Source of the DNA: CAVTRI01 sp963737075
GTDB lineage: Bacteria; Actinomycetota; Acidimicrobiia; Acidimicrobiales; Palsa-688
Direction of reading: 5' to 3'
Length of the DNA: 64,000 bases
NCBI GenBank assembly: GCA_963737075.1
Contig: CAVTRI010000004.1
Coordinates: 62,001-126,000, forward strand
The notes below the pieces were generated by a model that was not told the DNA's origin, did not search any database, and worked only from the letters and a program-made list of their open reading frames with translations. Below are positions 9,422-19,000 of this stretch, piece by piece. Position 1 is the first letter of the stretch, and every line of letters starts with the position of its first letter. A program made the position numbers and the translations under genes.

Positions 9422-9941
9422 GTGCCCAGCCGCGACCAGCTGACATGGGAGACGATCGTCGGTGCCGTGGAGCGCCGGTTCGGGCGGGCGTCGGTCCCAC
9501 GGGGCGTCGAGGGTCTGCTCGCCCATGCCACCTTGGGCTGCCGGCAGGACAATGGATTCGAGCTCGACCGCTGGATCGAACTAGTTCGCACCATAGTGAT
9601 GCGCTACGGCGCCGACCTCAGCTCCCTGCAGATCACCAACGAGCCGAACTTGTCGTTTATGGACGGCGCCAATCCCTATGTTCTCGAGGTCTTAGTCCAT
9701 GGGGTGATTGCGGCCAAGGAGCAGGCGCGCCGTCAAGGCGTCCAACTCGATGTCGGGTTCGGTTCGGTCCCCCGCAGGGCCGTCGCTGCCCAACTTCTGG
9801 AGCGACATCGCCGCTCGCGCCAAAGAGAAGCTTATCGAGGCGGTCGATTTCGTCGGACACAACTTCTACGTCGACGTATTCGAAGAGCCCGTCCAACCGG
9901 AAGATATCCCTGCACACGTCGAGAGCCTGCTAGTGACCTGA
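9422..9941 (+). pseudogene. Glycosidase-like fragment with a frameshift
   Basis: Pieces of a TIM-barrel glycosidase-like protein common in actinobacteria. The segment LSSLQITNEPNLSFMDG carries a Asn-Glu pair in the position of the usual acid/base glutamate of clan GH-A enzymes. The frame shifts at a run of five C (9769-9773): the first frame ends in DVGFGSVP and the second continues GPSLPNFWSDIAARAKEK to FVGHNFYVDVFEEP, stopping at 9941. The nucleophile end of the barrel is missing, so the gene is also truncated. Confidence 0.6.
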
Positions 9942-10021
9942 GTCCGAAAGATGTAGTCGGTAGGGAATCGTGGTGAGAGTGGCCGCGTTCAGTCGCCGTG
10001 TAAGCGACGATTGGAGGTGCT

Positions 10022-10108
10022 GTGCCCGACCCGATAGCCGTCCCGATAGTGCTCAGCGACGAGGAACGCACAACCGTGGAGCGCTGGGCGAGTGCTGGTG
10101 CCGCTTAG
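10022..10108 (+). pseudogene. IS630-family transposase, N-terminal remnant
   Basis: A 28-codon frame, GTG start, with the sequence VLSDEERTTVERWAS, matching the usual N-terminus of IS630-type transposases just before their helix-turn-helix. It stops at TAG 10106-10108 and nothing downstream continues it. Its stop overlaps the end of the convergent amidohydrolase gene. It differs from the two full IS630 copies further along, so it comes from another element. Confidence 0.5.
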
Positions 10109-11337
10109 ACCTGGGCATTTTCGTCCCCGGGTCGACGATGCACGGCTCCGGAGCGCATGACGAAGTCCACCTGGGCGGTGGCGGTGATGTCGTCGGCCGG
10201 GTTCCCGGGCATGGCGATGATGTCCGCGCACGCGCCGGGCTTAAGCACCCCGAGGTCGTCGCGGGCCAGAAGTTCAGCGGCAACCGAGGTGGCCGCCCGC
10301 AGCGCCCGAATCGGGTTCACGCCGGCGTGGACCATCGCCTGGAACTCGCGAATGCCGTGGCTGAAGGGGAACATGCCGCAGTCGGTACCGAAGGCGATCT
10401 TGGCGTCGCTGGAGGCCACCAGCCGCTGGGCGTCGACGATCCGCCGGTTGTCGCGGCTGAACTTCCAGACGGCTTGGCAGGGTAACGTGCCCGCGCGCAG
10501 TTCGCTGAGGTCCTCTTGGGTCATCTGCATGGTCGGCACGATGTACGCGCCACGCTGGGTGGCCATGGCGATGGCCTCCTCGTCAATCAGATAGGCGTGT
10601 TCGAGGGTCCGGGCACCATAGCGGACGGCCTGCTTGCACACGTCGGGGGCGCCGGTGTGCACGGCGACGGGCATCCCAAGCGTGCGGGCGGCGGAGCAGA
10701 CGGCCTCCATCTCGTCATCAAACCATGTCTGGCGAGCCGGATCGTCGCCGGCGCTGAAGTACCCACCAGCGTTCGCCGTTTTGATCCAATCGGCGCCGTA
10801 GGTGTGCTCGCGGCGCACCAGCCGCCGGATGTCTTCGGTGCTGTCAGCAATCGTGGATAGCGGGAGATGCCAGCGTGAGGCGTAGAAGCCGCGCACGTCG
10901 CCGTGGCCTCCTGAGGCGCTGATCACGTGCCCGGCGACGATCAGGCGCGGGCCTTGCACGAGTCCGGCGTCGAGGGCGTTGCGTAGGTCGACGGTCGGGA
11001 ACTCGGGATCCATGCTCCCGAGGTCACGCAGCGTCGTGAAGCCGTAGCGCAGGTACTCGCGGGCGAGGTTAAGACCCTTCAGCGCCTTGGCAGCCGAGGA
11101 TTCGAGCGTCTGCTGAGCCAGGTTGGAGGCGTCCATGGTCAGGTGCACGTGGGTGTCGATGAATCCCGGGCTGACCGTGCGGTCGGACAGGTCGATCATC
11201 TCAGCGCCGTCGGGGCGGTTTACAGAACGTCCGATTTCGGAGATCAGGCCGTCGCGCACGAGAATTTCTGACTGCCCCGCCAGTGTCTCGGAGGCGCCGT
11301 CGAACACCGCTCCGCACACCAGGACCGACGCGCCCAC
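10105..11337 (-). CDS. Amidohydrolase family protein (imidazolonepropionase-like)
   Basis: A 410-residue metal-dependent hydrolase of the amidohydrolase superfamily, predicted to cleave an amide or cyclic amide in the cytoplasm. Metal-binding positions are visible in order: HVH in GFIDTHVHLTMD, a likely bridging lysine in GADWIKTANAGG, histidines in VAVHTGAP and LEHAYLIDEEA, and the catalytic aspartate in AFGTDCGMFPF. The C-terminal small domain reads LLARDDLGVLKPGACADIIA, typical of the imidazolonepropionase/prolidase-like branch. GTG start. It may be coupled in function with the M20 peptidase-like gene upstream but is not contiguous with it. Confidence 0.85.
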   Translation of the reverse strand: MGASVLVCGAVFDGASETLAGQSEILVRDGLISEIGRSVNRPDGAEMIDLSDRTVSPGFIDTHVHLTMDASNLAQQTLESSAAKALKGLNLAREYLRYGFTTLRDLGSMDPEFPTVDLRNALDAGLVQGPRLIVAGHVISASGGHGDVRGFYASRWHLPLSTIADSTEDIRRLVRREHTYGADWIKTANAGGYFSAGDDPARQTWFDDEMEAVCSAARTLGMPVAVHTGAPDVCKQAVRYGARTLEHAYLIDEEAIAMATQRGAYIVPTMQMTQEDLSELRAGTLPCQAVWKFSRDNRRIVDAQRLVASSDAKIAFGTDCGMFPFSHGIREFQAMVHAGVNPIRALRAATSVAAELLARDDLGVLKPGACADIIAMPGNPADDITATAQVDFVMRSGAVHRRPGDENAQV

Positions 11338-11502
11338 CCAAGAAAGGTACCCCGGTCTGGTGCCGTCTACCAGGGACGCCCCGGGCCGCGGCCCCTAAAC
11401 GACGTCGCCCCGAAGCTCTGAAGGGGGTCTGCCTCTGTCGTCCTCTGGTGCTTGACCGATCATCGGAGGGTTGACGCACGGGGCGATTCGAGTGGCGCCT
11501 GC

Positions 11503-12162
11503 TCAGCGAGAGTGACGGTCGTCGTGGCCTCGTGCGTTGGGTAGGTTCAGATCGAAGTGCAGGCCGGCGAGCCGGATGAGGAAGCAGACGGCGGCGCCGA
11601 TGATCGGGAAGGCCAGGTTGTGGGTGCCGCTCTTGGTGGCGCCGACGACGATCGCGGCACCGACGAGGGCCGGAACTGCGTACAGGCCGGTACGGAGGAC
11701 GACGGGGATCTGTCCCACGAGGATGTCGCGGACCACGCCGCCACCTACGCCGGTGATCGCTCCCAGCACGACCGCTTCGACGGCGCCGACGTGAAAATCG
11801 AGCGCGGTGCTCGCACCCGTGACGCAGAACAGACCGAGTCCCGCCGCGTCGAGGACGAGGATCGGACGTTCGAGTCGTTTAAGTGCGGGCGCCGCCATGA
11901 ACGTGACGAGCCCCGCACCGCCCGCGGCCGCCAGGTAGCGCCAGTCGCGAAAGGTCTGCGGTGGGATGCCGATGAGCACGTCGCGGGTGATGCCGCCCGC
12001 GAGTCCGACGACCACGGCGAGCACGACGACGCCAAAGACGTCGAGGCGCTTCTGTACGCCGGCGAGCCCGCCGCTGAGTCCGAACACGAACGTCCCGACC
12101 AGGTTGAGAACGAGCAGGAGTGTCGGGTCGAATCCATGGAGAACCGCGGTCGCTGCCAGCAT
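11503..12162 (-). CDS. TRIC cation channel family protein (UPF0126)
   Basis: A 219-residue membrane protein with the duplicated three-helix unit of the trimeric intracellular cation channel family. The repeat signature appears twice: GLAGGITRDVLIGIPPQTFR in the first half and GVGGGVVRDILVGQIPVVLR in the second, each with the glycine-rich helix break and an Arg-Asp pair. The first helix is LLLVLNLVGTFVFGLSGGLA. Bacterial homologues conduct K+ as homotrimers. It lies between two hydrolase genes on the same strand, with no sign of a shared operon. Confidence 0.85.
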   Translation of the reverse strand: MLAATAVLHGFDPTLLLVLNLVGTFVFGLSGGLAGVQKRLDVFGVVVLAVVVGLAGGITRDVLIGIPPQTFRDWRYLAAAGGAGLVTFMAAPALKRLERPILVLDAAGLGLFCVTGASTALDFHVGAVEAVVLGAITGVGGGVVRDILVGQIPVVLRTGLYAVPALVGAAIVVGATKSGTHNLAFPIIGAAVCFLIRLAGLHFDLNLPNARGHDDRHSR

Positions 12163-12204
12163 GTCGGGATGTCGCGCAGCCTGGGGGGCGAGCGGGTCAG
12201 CGTC

Positions 12205-13441
12205 TCACGAGGTGCCGAGCCAAGCGTACGCTGCCGCTAGCAGCGTCTCCACCCCGGTTTCCAAGGTCGGGTGTAGCACCGGCGCGAAGCGCGGGTTGTG
12301 GTTGGTCGGCAATTCGGCAAGCCGGCCTGCTTCTTTTGCCTGGTGGTACTTCTCCGGATCGGTACCGCCGATGGTCCAGAAGACCGCAGGGGCGTGCCAC
12401 TCGCTGCCGAAAGAGCCGAAGTCTTCGCTGGCCGATATGGGCGGGATGTCAACCACGTGCTGGTCGCCGAAGTGGGTCTGGAATGCGGTTCGCACCCGGG
12501 TGGCGGCGTCGGGGTCGTTGCGGACGAGCTGGTATCGGTCCAGCGGCGTGATCTCCGGCGCCTTGGGCGCGCCGGACGCCTGCGCTTCGGCGTCGACGAT
12601 CCGCTTGATCGCGTCGAGCACGTGTTTGCGGATGCCCTCGTCAAAGGTGCGTACGTTCAGTTTGATGATCGCCTCGTCGGGGATCACGTTCTCTTTGGTG
12701 CCGGCCTGCAGCGCACCCACGGTGAGAACCGCTGACTGCGCGGCCGCGACCTCTCGAGAGACGATCGTCTGCAGGCGCATGACCGTGGCCGCGGCCATGA
12801 CCACGGGGTCGATGCTCGCCTCCGGCATCGAGCCGTGCGCGCCGCGGCCGAACATGCGGATCTCGAAGCTGTCGGCTGCTGAGGTGATCACGCCCGAGCG
12901 ACTCCCGATCATGCCCGCCGGCTGGGGCATCACATGCTGGCCGAGGATGACGTCGGGCTTGGGGAACCGGTCGAAGAGGCCGTCGTCGATCATGGCCTGG
13001 GCGCCCGCCGCGGTCTCCTCGGCGGGCTGGAAGACCGCCATCAGCGTCCCACCCCAGGCGTCGCGCAGCTGCGGACAGCTGGGCTGTCGCGCCCGCCAAC
13101 CAAGCGACGTGCATGTCGTGGCCGCACGCATGCATGACACCCTCGACTGTGCTGGCGTAGTCGAGACCGGTCTGCTCCTGCACTGGGAGCGCGTCCATAT
13201 CGGCGCGCAGCATCACCGTCGGTCCGTCGCCATTGTGGAGCACGCCGACGACGCCGGTATTCCCCACCCCCGTGGTCACCTCGAAACCAGCTGTCTGCAG
13301 CCGCTTCGCTGCGAGCGCAGCGGTCCGCTGCTCCTTCATGGATAGCTCGGGATGCCGGTGAACTTCCTTGTACAGCCCCTCCAGGTCGTCGAGCATCGTG
13401 CCGACGCCGGCGAAGAGCGACTCGCTGCGTTCATCACTCAT
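12205..13441 (-). pseudogene. M20 family amidohydrolase/peptidase with a frameshift
   Basis: A member of the M20D amidohydrolases, which deacylate N-acyl amino acids. The start ATG 13441 follows AAGGAGG at ideal spacing. The N-terminal half carries the metal ligands in MHACGHDMHVAWLAGA, but around 13055-13085 the frame shifts and the rest is read one base off: GGTLMAVFQPAEETAAGA with the catalytic glutamate pair, LGQHVMPQPAG, the dimerisation domain, and ELPTNHNPRFAP near the C-terminus. Together the two parts are full length (about 410 residues). One indel in a CG-rich string is the only lesion, so a base-call error is possible. Confidence 0.8.
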
Positions 13442-14203
13442 GGTTCCTCCTTGGTGACACGCAAGCGTCTGAAGCTGGCTACCCGCCAGTGAGCACGCTC
13501 ACACGCCTGATCCTGTGATGCTGAGAGCCGGTCTGCGAAGCACCGAAGTCCGCTACGATCCCCGGCGGATGGCAAATCCCCCCTTACACGGATTAACGTT
13601 GGATCGTTCCCCGGGGCTATCGGAACAGAATCGATATCGAGGCCATGCGCCCTGGCCGTCCGATACCGGTCGGAACCAACAGAGGCGGCCCACGGGTGCT
13701 CCGGCGGGCGTTCGGCTTCTGGATGGGCACCGCCCTACCCATCGGCATGCAATTCCAGGCCGGTGAGGCTTGCCCATAGCTCTGCCTCCTGTTGAACGTG
13801 ATATCCGAATTCGAAGGCTACCCCGGGACCGCGGCGGCGGCCGTGGTCCGGGCGTCGCGGGCCGGCAAGGCTACAATATGTTCTCTTGGGCAGAGCCGCC
13901 CGACCCGGGCGTCGATGTAAAAGTGGCGAGACGGCGGCCCGGCAAGGCTGCCGAGTCCCGACCGGCGGTGTCTGCGTCCAAGCTTGGCTGGCTCTTCTCG
14001 GACGGTCCCAATTCGACGATTCCCGACGAGTCGCGGAGAGCTTGGGAGTCTATATTTCGGTGAGCTCACTGACCGTGCCTTCCGGCTGGCGAAGTGATGA
14101 CGCCAGTAAGGACGATGCCGGTGCGGGGACCGAGACACGGCTCGTCGTCATCGTCTCACCTGAACTCATATCGGCCACCCAGGGGTGTCTAGCCTGCGGG
14201 CGG
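13442..14203. other. No recognisable gene
   Basis: Several open frames exist on both strands, none with a family resemblance or ribosome binding site. No repeat or RNA gene seen. Confidence 0.4.
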
Positions 14204-14340
14204 TCACCTCGAAGCGGTGTCGTCCGGGCGCTGTTCGAGCATGCCGGCTCTGACCAGGTCCAACAACGTGGCCGTCGTGTGCCCGGTGAAGCGAGCGACC
14301 TCCGCAAGGGCACGGTAGGCACTGGGGTCCGGCGCTTCTT
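14204..14340 (-). pseudogene. Possible helix-turn-helix remnant
   Basis: The last 40 or so codons of a minus-strand frame read YRALAEVARFTGHTTATLLD followed by LVRAGMLEQ, which has the amphipathic, helix-turn-helix-like character of a small DNA-binding domain, unlike the arginine-rich sequence before it. No start is evident. Treated as a likely remnant only. Confidence 0.25.
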
Positions 14341-14603
14341 CTTGTCTCGTCCGCGGATTTGCTCGACGATCAACAGCACGATCGCGCAACCGGTTGCGAC
14401 TCTTTACATGGCTCGGACGACATCGGGCCCGGGAGGCTTGGGGGGCGCGCTGACTGACGACATTGCGCTGCTGTGCGGTTCGGGCGCCGAACCGCGGCCA
14501 GCGGGCAGGCTCGACCGTGTTAACCGCCTCCACGAATGCGTAGAGTCGAGGTTGATACCGCCGTTCTTGCAAGCAGGCATTTCGGCATCGCGAAGGAGCA
14601 TCG

Positions 14604-15554
14604 ATGGCCGACAGGAGAGTCAAGCGGATGGCGCAGCTGATCGAGCCCCTCCGTGTCACCCCCGGCTCGAAGGTGACCCTTCCCCAGGACTACGATCCGA
14701 CGAGCAAGGCAGGGTGGCTCAAGAAGAAGGAGGGCGAGGAGCATCTGCGGCTCAGCGTGCAGCTGCTCGCCGAGTACCAGGACCGGCTCGCCGCGCAGGA
14801 CACCTACGGCGTCCTGGTGGTGCTCCAGGCGCTCGACGCCGCTGGCAAAGATGGGACCATTCGTCACGTGATGAGCGGTCTAAACCCTCAGGGCGTCGCT
14901 GTTCACAGCTTCAAAGCGCCCTCGGCCGAGGAGCCCGGCCACGACTTCCTGTGGCGCTGCGCGGTGCGGCTGCCGGCGCGAGGAAAGATCGGCATCTTCA
15001 ACCGGTCCCACTACGAGGAGGTTCTCGTGGTCCGGGTCCATCCAGACATGCTGGAGGCCCAGAGACTTCCCCCGCGGGCGAAGGGCGGGCACCTCTGGGA
15101 GCGCCGCTATCGCGAGATCAACGACTGGGAGCGGTATCTCGTCGACAATGGCTTTCGGATCGTCAAGCTGTTCCTCAACCTCTCTCGGGAGGAGCAGCGG
15201 AGGCGATTTCTGAAGCGCATCGACCTCCCCGAGAAGAACTGGAAGTTCTCAGCCAGCGATGTCAATGAGCGCACACATTGGGATGACTACCAACGCGCAT
15301 ACTCGGAGATACTCACGCACACCAGTACGGACTGGGCCCCATGGCACGTGATCCCCGCCGATCACAAGTGGTTCGCGCGCCTAGCGGCGGGGGCTGTAAT
15401 CGCGTACACAATGATCGACATCGACCCCAAATACCCACTCGTGGATCCCAAAGCGAAGCGGGCGCTCCGGCAGGCCAGAGCTCAACTTGAGGCCGAAGCG
15501 CCGGTCGGTGCCGCTCCCGACCCCTTCAAACAGGAACACAGCCGAACGAGGTAG
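14604..15554 (+). CDS. ppk2: PPK2-family polyphosphate kinase
   Basis: A 316-residue polyphosphate kinase of the PPK2 class, which transfers phosphate between polyphosphate and nucleotides. The Walker A-like loop is LQALDAAGKDGTI, and the lid/Walker B region contains GIFNRSHYEEVLVVRVHP. Downstream lie the family's KLFLNLSREEQRRRFLKRI and NWKFSASDVNERTHWDDY. The start ATG is 8 bases after GGAG. Length and lack of a duplicated domain fit a class that phosphorylates nucleoside mono- or diphosphates; which one cannot be told. It precedes the trehalose genes by about 100 bases and may supply nucleotide for sugar phosphorylation. Confidence 0.9.
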   Translation: MADRRVKRMAQLIEPLRVTPGSKVTLPQDYDPTSKAGWLKKKEGEEHLRLSVQLLAEYQDRLAAQDTYGVLVVLQALDAAGKDGTIRHVMSGLNPQGVAVHSFKAPSAEEPGHDFLWRCAVRLPARGKIGIFNRSHYEEVLVVRVHPDMLEAQRLPPRAKGGHLWERRYREINDWERYLVDNGFRIVKLFLNLSREEQRRRFLKRIDLPEKNWKFSASDVNERTHWDDYQRAYSEILTHTSTDWAPWHVIPADHKWFARLAAGAVIAYTMIDIDPKYPLVDPKAKRALRQARAQLEAEAPVGAAPDPFKQEHSRTR

Positions 15555-15652
15555 GAGGCGTACCGGTTCTCGCTCAGTTGCGGCGCGACTTCTTGGCGAG
15601 CTCCCGCGACGAACCTTGACCACCGGGATCGCGTGCGGGCCATACTGGGGGG

Positions 15653-16465
15653 GTGTCCGCCCTCACGGCAGGCGATCTTGCCGCGGTGCTGCTTCCCCTG
15701 ACCCAGAATCCGGCGCGAGGGGCAGTGCTGTGCGACATCGACGGGACGCTTGCTCCGATCGTCGAGCGGCCCGAGGACGCCACCGTGCCTAAGCATGTGA
15801 CGGAGATTTTGGGCGCTCTGGCCCGACGCTACGCCTGCGTCGCCTGTGTAACCGGCCGGCCCGCGGAGGAGGCGCAGCGTCTGGTCGGTCAGCTGGGCAT
15901 CTACTACGCGGGATTGCACGGCGCCGAGTTGCTTGCGCCGGACCAAAGACGTCCGCACCTGGTCGCGGCGTTCAAGGACTGGGAGACGCGCGGCCAGCGG
16001 TTCAGCGTTGCGCATGCTACGAAGGAGTTGCGGTCGCTCGGAGTACGGTTCGAAGACAAGGGACCGATTGCTGCCTTCCACTGGCGTGGCGCGCCCGACG
16101 AGGACGCGGCGCTGGCTGCTCTCCACGGCGTCGCCTGCGAGGCGGAAAGCGCCGGGTTCGCTGCGTTTTGGGGGCGCAAGGTGCTCGAAGTACGGCCGCC
16201 AGTGCCGATCAACAAGGGGCAGGCGGTGCGCGAGCTGGTCGGGAAGGCCGACGCGAAGCTGGCGCTGTATGGCGGGGATGACACGACCGACCTGGACGCC
16301 TTCGACGCGCTCGACGCGCTCATGGCGGAGCGCCAGCTCGATACGGCGGTGCGCGTCGGCGTCCTCTCCCACGAAGGGCCGCCGGAGCTTGTCCAGCGCG
16401 CGGATGTGGTGGTCGACGACGTGGCGGGCTTCGCCCGGGTGCTCGGCAGCCTCCTACCGGGGTGA
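15653..16465 (+). CDS. otsB: Trehalose-6-phosphate phosphatase
   Basis: A 270-residue HAD-superfamily phosphatase converting trehalose 6-phosphate to trehalose. The nucleophile loop is LCDIDGTLAPI, the second motif is in CVTGRPAEEA, and the late acidic motif is YGGDDTTDLDAFDAL. The OtsB-specific segment HGAELLAP followed by the cap is present. GTG start within a G-rich leader. No otsA (trehalose phosphate synthase) is in the window, so the substrate must come from elsewhere. The GH65 phosphorylase gene follows after 91 bases, so this enzyme would feed it trehalose. Confidence 0.9.
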   Translation: MSALTAGDLAAVLLPLTQNPARGAVLCDIDGTLAPIVERPEDATVPKHVTEILGALARRYACVACVTGRPAEEAQRLVGQLGIYYAGLHGAELLAPDQRRPHLVAAFKDWETRGQRFSVAHATKELRSLGVRFEDKGPIAAFHWRGAPDEDAALAALHGVACEAESAGFAAFWGRKVLEVRPPVPINKGQAVRELVGKADAKLALYGGDDTTDLDAFDALDALMAERQLDTAVRVGVLSHEGPPELVQRADVVVDDVAGFARVLGSLLPG

Positions 16466-16556
16466 GGTTTCGCATCGGTTGACATCGCCGCGACCCGCTG
16501 CGATGCTTGGCAGGGTTCGTCGATCGGCAACGCGGCTCGACGCAGAGAGGGATGCG

Positions 16557-18989
16557 ATGGACGCATTCGCGCTCACCTACGAAGGCTTTGACCCTGCTCA
16601 GGAGGGGCTTCGTGAGGCACTCACGTCGACCGGCAACGGATACCTGTGCACCCGCGGCGCCGCGGAGTGGGAGGACGCTGACGGCACCCACTATCCGGGC
16701 ACCTACGCGCACGGGGTCTACAACCGCGAGACGACGATCTTCGGCGGGTTGCCGGTACTCAACGAGGATCTCGTCAATCTTCCCAACTGGCTAGTGCTCA
16801 AGCTGCGCATTGAGGGCGAGGATGCGATCAGGCTTGCCGACGTGGAGCTGCTCGCCTATAGCCATCGGTTTGATATCCGTAATGCGACGGTCATCAGGGA
16901 GCTACGTTTCCGCGATCGAAATTCGCGCGAGACGACGCTGCAAAGCCGGCGGTTCGTCAGTATGGCCGATGTCCATTACGCCGGGCTTGAGTGGACGCTG
17001 ACGGCGGACAATTGGTCCGGGCGCGTGGAGGTCGTCTCCGCGATCGACGGACGGGTGACCAATGCCGGCGTGGCTCGCTACCAGCAGCTGGAGGGCCGAC
17101 ATCTCGATCCGGTCTCGCCGAGGACGTTCGGTCCGGAGGTGATCGCGCTGAAGGTGCAGACTCGACAGTCGAATCTGTATATCAGCCATGCGGCGCGCAG
17201 CCAGGTGTTTCAGGGAACCCAGCCGATGGCTGTCGAGCGCAGTCTGTACCAGACCGAGGACTATATCCAGCAGGTGCTGGCGTTCGAGGTCCAGCAGGGA
17301 GCGCCGGTCCGGGTCGAGAAGATGATCGCCTTTTTCACCTCGCGTGACCCGGCCACAAGCGACACGCTGACCAAGGCGGGCGCATCGGCTAGACGCGGTA
17401 CGAACTTCGCTGACGCATTGGGACGCCATCGGTCGGCCTGGGAAGAGCTGTGGCGTGTGTCTGACGTGTACTCCACCGGAAGCGAAGAGGTGCAGCACCT
17501 GCTGCGGCTGCATACCTGCCACCTGTTGCAGGTATGCTCGCGTCACACCGCCGACATAGACGCGGGTGTCCCCGCCCGCGGGCTGAACGGCGAGGCCTAC
17601 CGGGGGCACGTCTTTTGGGACGAGCTGTACGTGTATCCGTTCATCAACTACCGCATGCCGGAGGTCACGAGGGGACTGCTGATGTACCGCTACCGCCGGC
17701 TGGACGAGGCGCGTGCCGCGGCCCGGGAGGCAGGCTTCCACGGCGCCATGTTCCCCTGGCAGAGCGGCAGCGAAGGCACCGAGGAGACCCAAACAGTCCA
17801 CCTCAACCCACTGTCGGGCCACTGGGAACCTGACCTCAGCCGCAATCAGCGGCACGTCAACGCCGCGATCTTCTACAACGTGTGGCATTACTTCCAGGCG
17901 ACCCAGGACCTGGCGTTCCTGCGCGACCAGGGCGCCGAGATCATGCTTGAGATCGCGCGCTTCTGGTCGTCGATCGCCCACTTCAATCCCGAGCGCCGGC
18001 GCTACGAGATCCACGGGGTGATGGGCCCCGACGAGTTCCACGAGAGGTACCCGGACGCCAAGGCGGGCGGCCTTCGCAACAACGCCTACACCAACGTGAT
18101 GGTGGCGTGGCTTTGCGAACTCGCCCGGAACGTCCTCTCGCTGCTGCCCGAAGGCCGCGCGGAGGCGCTGCGGGACAGTCTCCGCTTGGGCGACGAGGAG
18201 TTGCGCACCTGGGAGGACATGAGTCGTCGGATGTTCGTGCCCTTCCACGACGCCGGCATCATCAGCCAGTTCGAGGGCTACGAGGCGCTCAAGGACCTCG
18301 ACTGGGACGCCTACCGCGCCAAGTACCGCAACATCCAGCGGCTCGACCGGATCCTGCGGGCCGAGGGCGATGATCCCAACCGCTACAAGATCGCCAAGCA
18401 GGCGGACACGGTGATGCTGTTCTACCTGTTCTCGCCGGAGGAGCTGCGGCGACTGTTCGCCCAGCTCGGCTATGACTACGGCCCCCACACCGCACGCGAC
18501 AGCGTCATCTACTACGACCGGCGCACCTCGCACGGCTCGACGCTCAGCTTCGTCACCTACGCCGGGGTACTGGCTGCGCTGGACCCCGAGAGCTCCTGGG
18601 AGCGGTTCCTGGTCGCCCTCAAAAGCGACGTCGGCGACATCCAGGGCGGGACAACCAAGGAGGGTATCCACATGGGCGTGATGGCAGGCACGCTCGACCT
18701 CGTGCAGCGCTGCTACATGGGCACGCACGTCCGCGACGACATCCTGCATTTCGATCCTCGGCTGCCGGCCCAGATCGAAAGCCTGTCCTTCTCGATGCAG
18801 TTCCAACGGACCCCGCTCCTCGTGACCCTCGCCGACCACAACCGCCTGACGCTGATCGCCCACCCGGAGGGAGTCAACAGGCCGATCAGGGTCGGGGTGG
18901 GCGACCAGGTTCGCGAACTCTGCCCGGGGGAGCAGGTCACCTTCGAGCTGCAGCCGTCCCCCGGCGCGAAGCAGCAGGTCCACGGCTGA
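16557..18989 (+). CDS. Glycoside hydrolase family 65 disaccharide phosphorylase (likely trehalose)
   Basis: An 810-residue GH65 enzyme, which inverts and phosphorolyses alpha-glucobioses to beta-glucose 1-phosphate and glucose. The start ATG follows GAGAGG; the frame is open upstream but that part is antisense-like to otsB. The N-terminal beta-sandwich (EALTSTGNGYLCTRGAAEW) is followed by the (alpha/alpha)6 barrel; the general acid is Glu493 in GVMGPDEFHERYP, and phosphate contacts are in TSHGSTLSFVTYAG. Trehalose is the likely substrate because otsB precedes it and a beta-phosphoglucomutase-like gene follows 11 bases later, but kojibiose, nigerose or maltose cannot be excluded. Confidence 0.85.
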   Translation: MDAFALTYEGFDPAQEGLREALTSTGNGYLCTRGAAEWEDADGTHYPGTYAHGVYNRETTIFGGLPVLNEDLVNLPNWLVLKLRIEGEDAIRLADVELLAYSHRFDIRNATVIRELRFRDRNSRETTLQSRRFVSMADVHYAGLEWTLTADNWSGRVEVVSAIDGRVTNAGVARYQQLEGRHLDPVSPRTFGPEVIALKVQTRQSNLYISHAARSQVFQGTQPMAVERSLYQTEDYIQQVLAFEVQQGAPVRVEKMIAFFTSRDPATSDTLTKAGASARRGTNFADALGRHRSAWEELWRVSDVYSTGSEEVQHLLRLHTCHLLQVCSRHTADIDAGVPARGLNGEAYRGHVFWDELYVYPFINYRMPEVTRGLLMYRYRRLDEARAAAREAGFHGAMFPWQSGSEGTEETQTVHLNPLSGHWEPDLSRNQRHVNAAIFYNVWHYFQATQDLAFLRDQGAEIMLEIARFWSSIAHFNPERRRYEIHGVMGPDEFHERYPDAKAGGLRNNAYTNVMVAWLCELARNVLSLLPEGRAEALRDSLRLGDEELRTWEDMSRRMFVPFHDAGIISQFEGYEALKDLDWDAYRAKYRNIQRLDRILRAEGDDPNRYKIAKQADTVMLFYLFSPEELRRLFAQLGYDYGPHTARDSVIYYDRRTSHGSTLSFVTYAGVLAALDPESSWERFLVALKSDVGDIQGGTTKEGIHMGVMAGTLDLVQRCYMGTHVRDDILHFDPRLPAQIESLSFSMQFQRTPLLVTLADHNRLTLIAHPEGVNRPIRVGVGDQVRELCPGEQVTFELQPSPGAKQQVHG

Positions 18990-19000
18990 GAGGAAGAGGC

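Noticed and set aside
11557..13345. Long plus-strand frames over the TRIC and M20 genes
   Set aside because: They are antisense shadows with low-complexity acidic or Ser-rich translations.
15933..16556. Upstream extension of the GH65 reading frame to over 1000 residues
   Set aside because: It overlaps otsB in another frame and lacks GH65 similarity; the ATG at 16557 has a good ribosome binding site.
16902..18983. A 693-residue open frame on the strand opposite to GH65
   Set aside because: It is a high-GC shadow of the GH65 gene with no recognisable domain.
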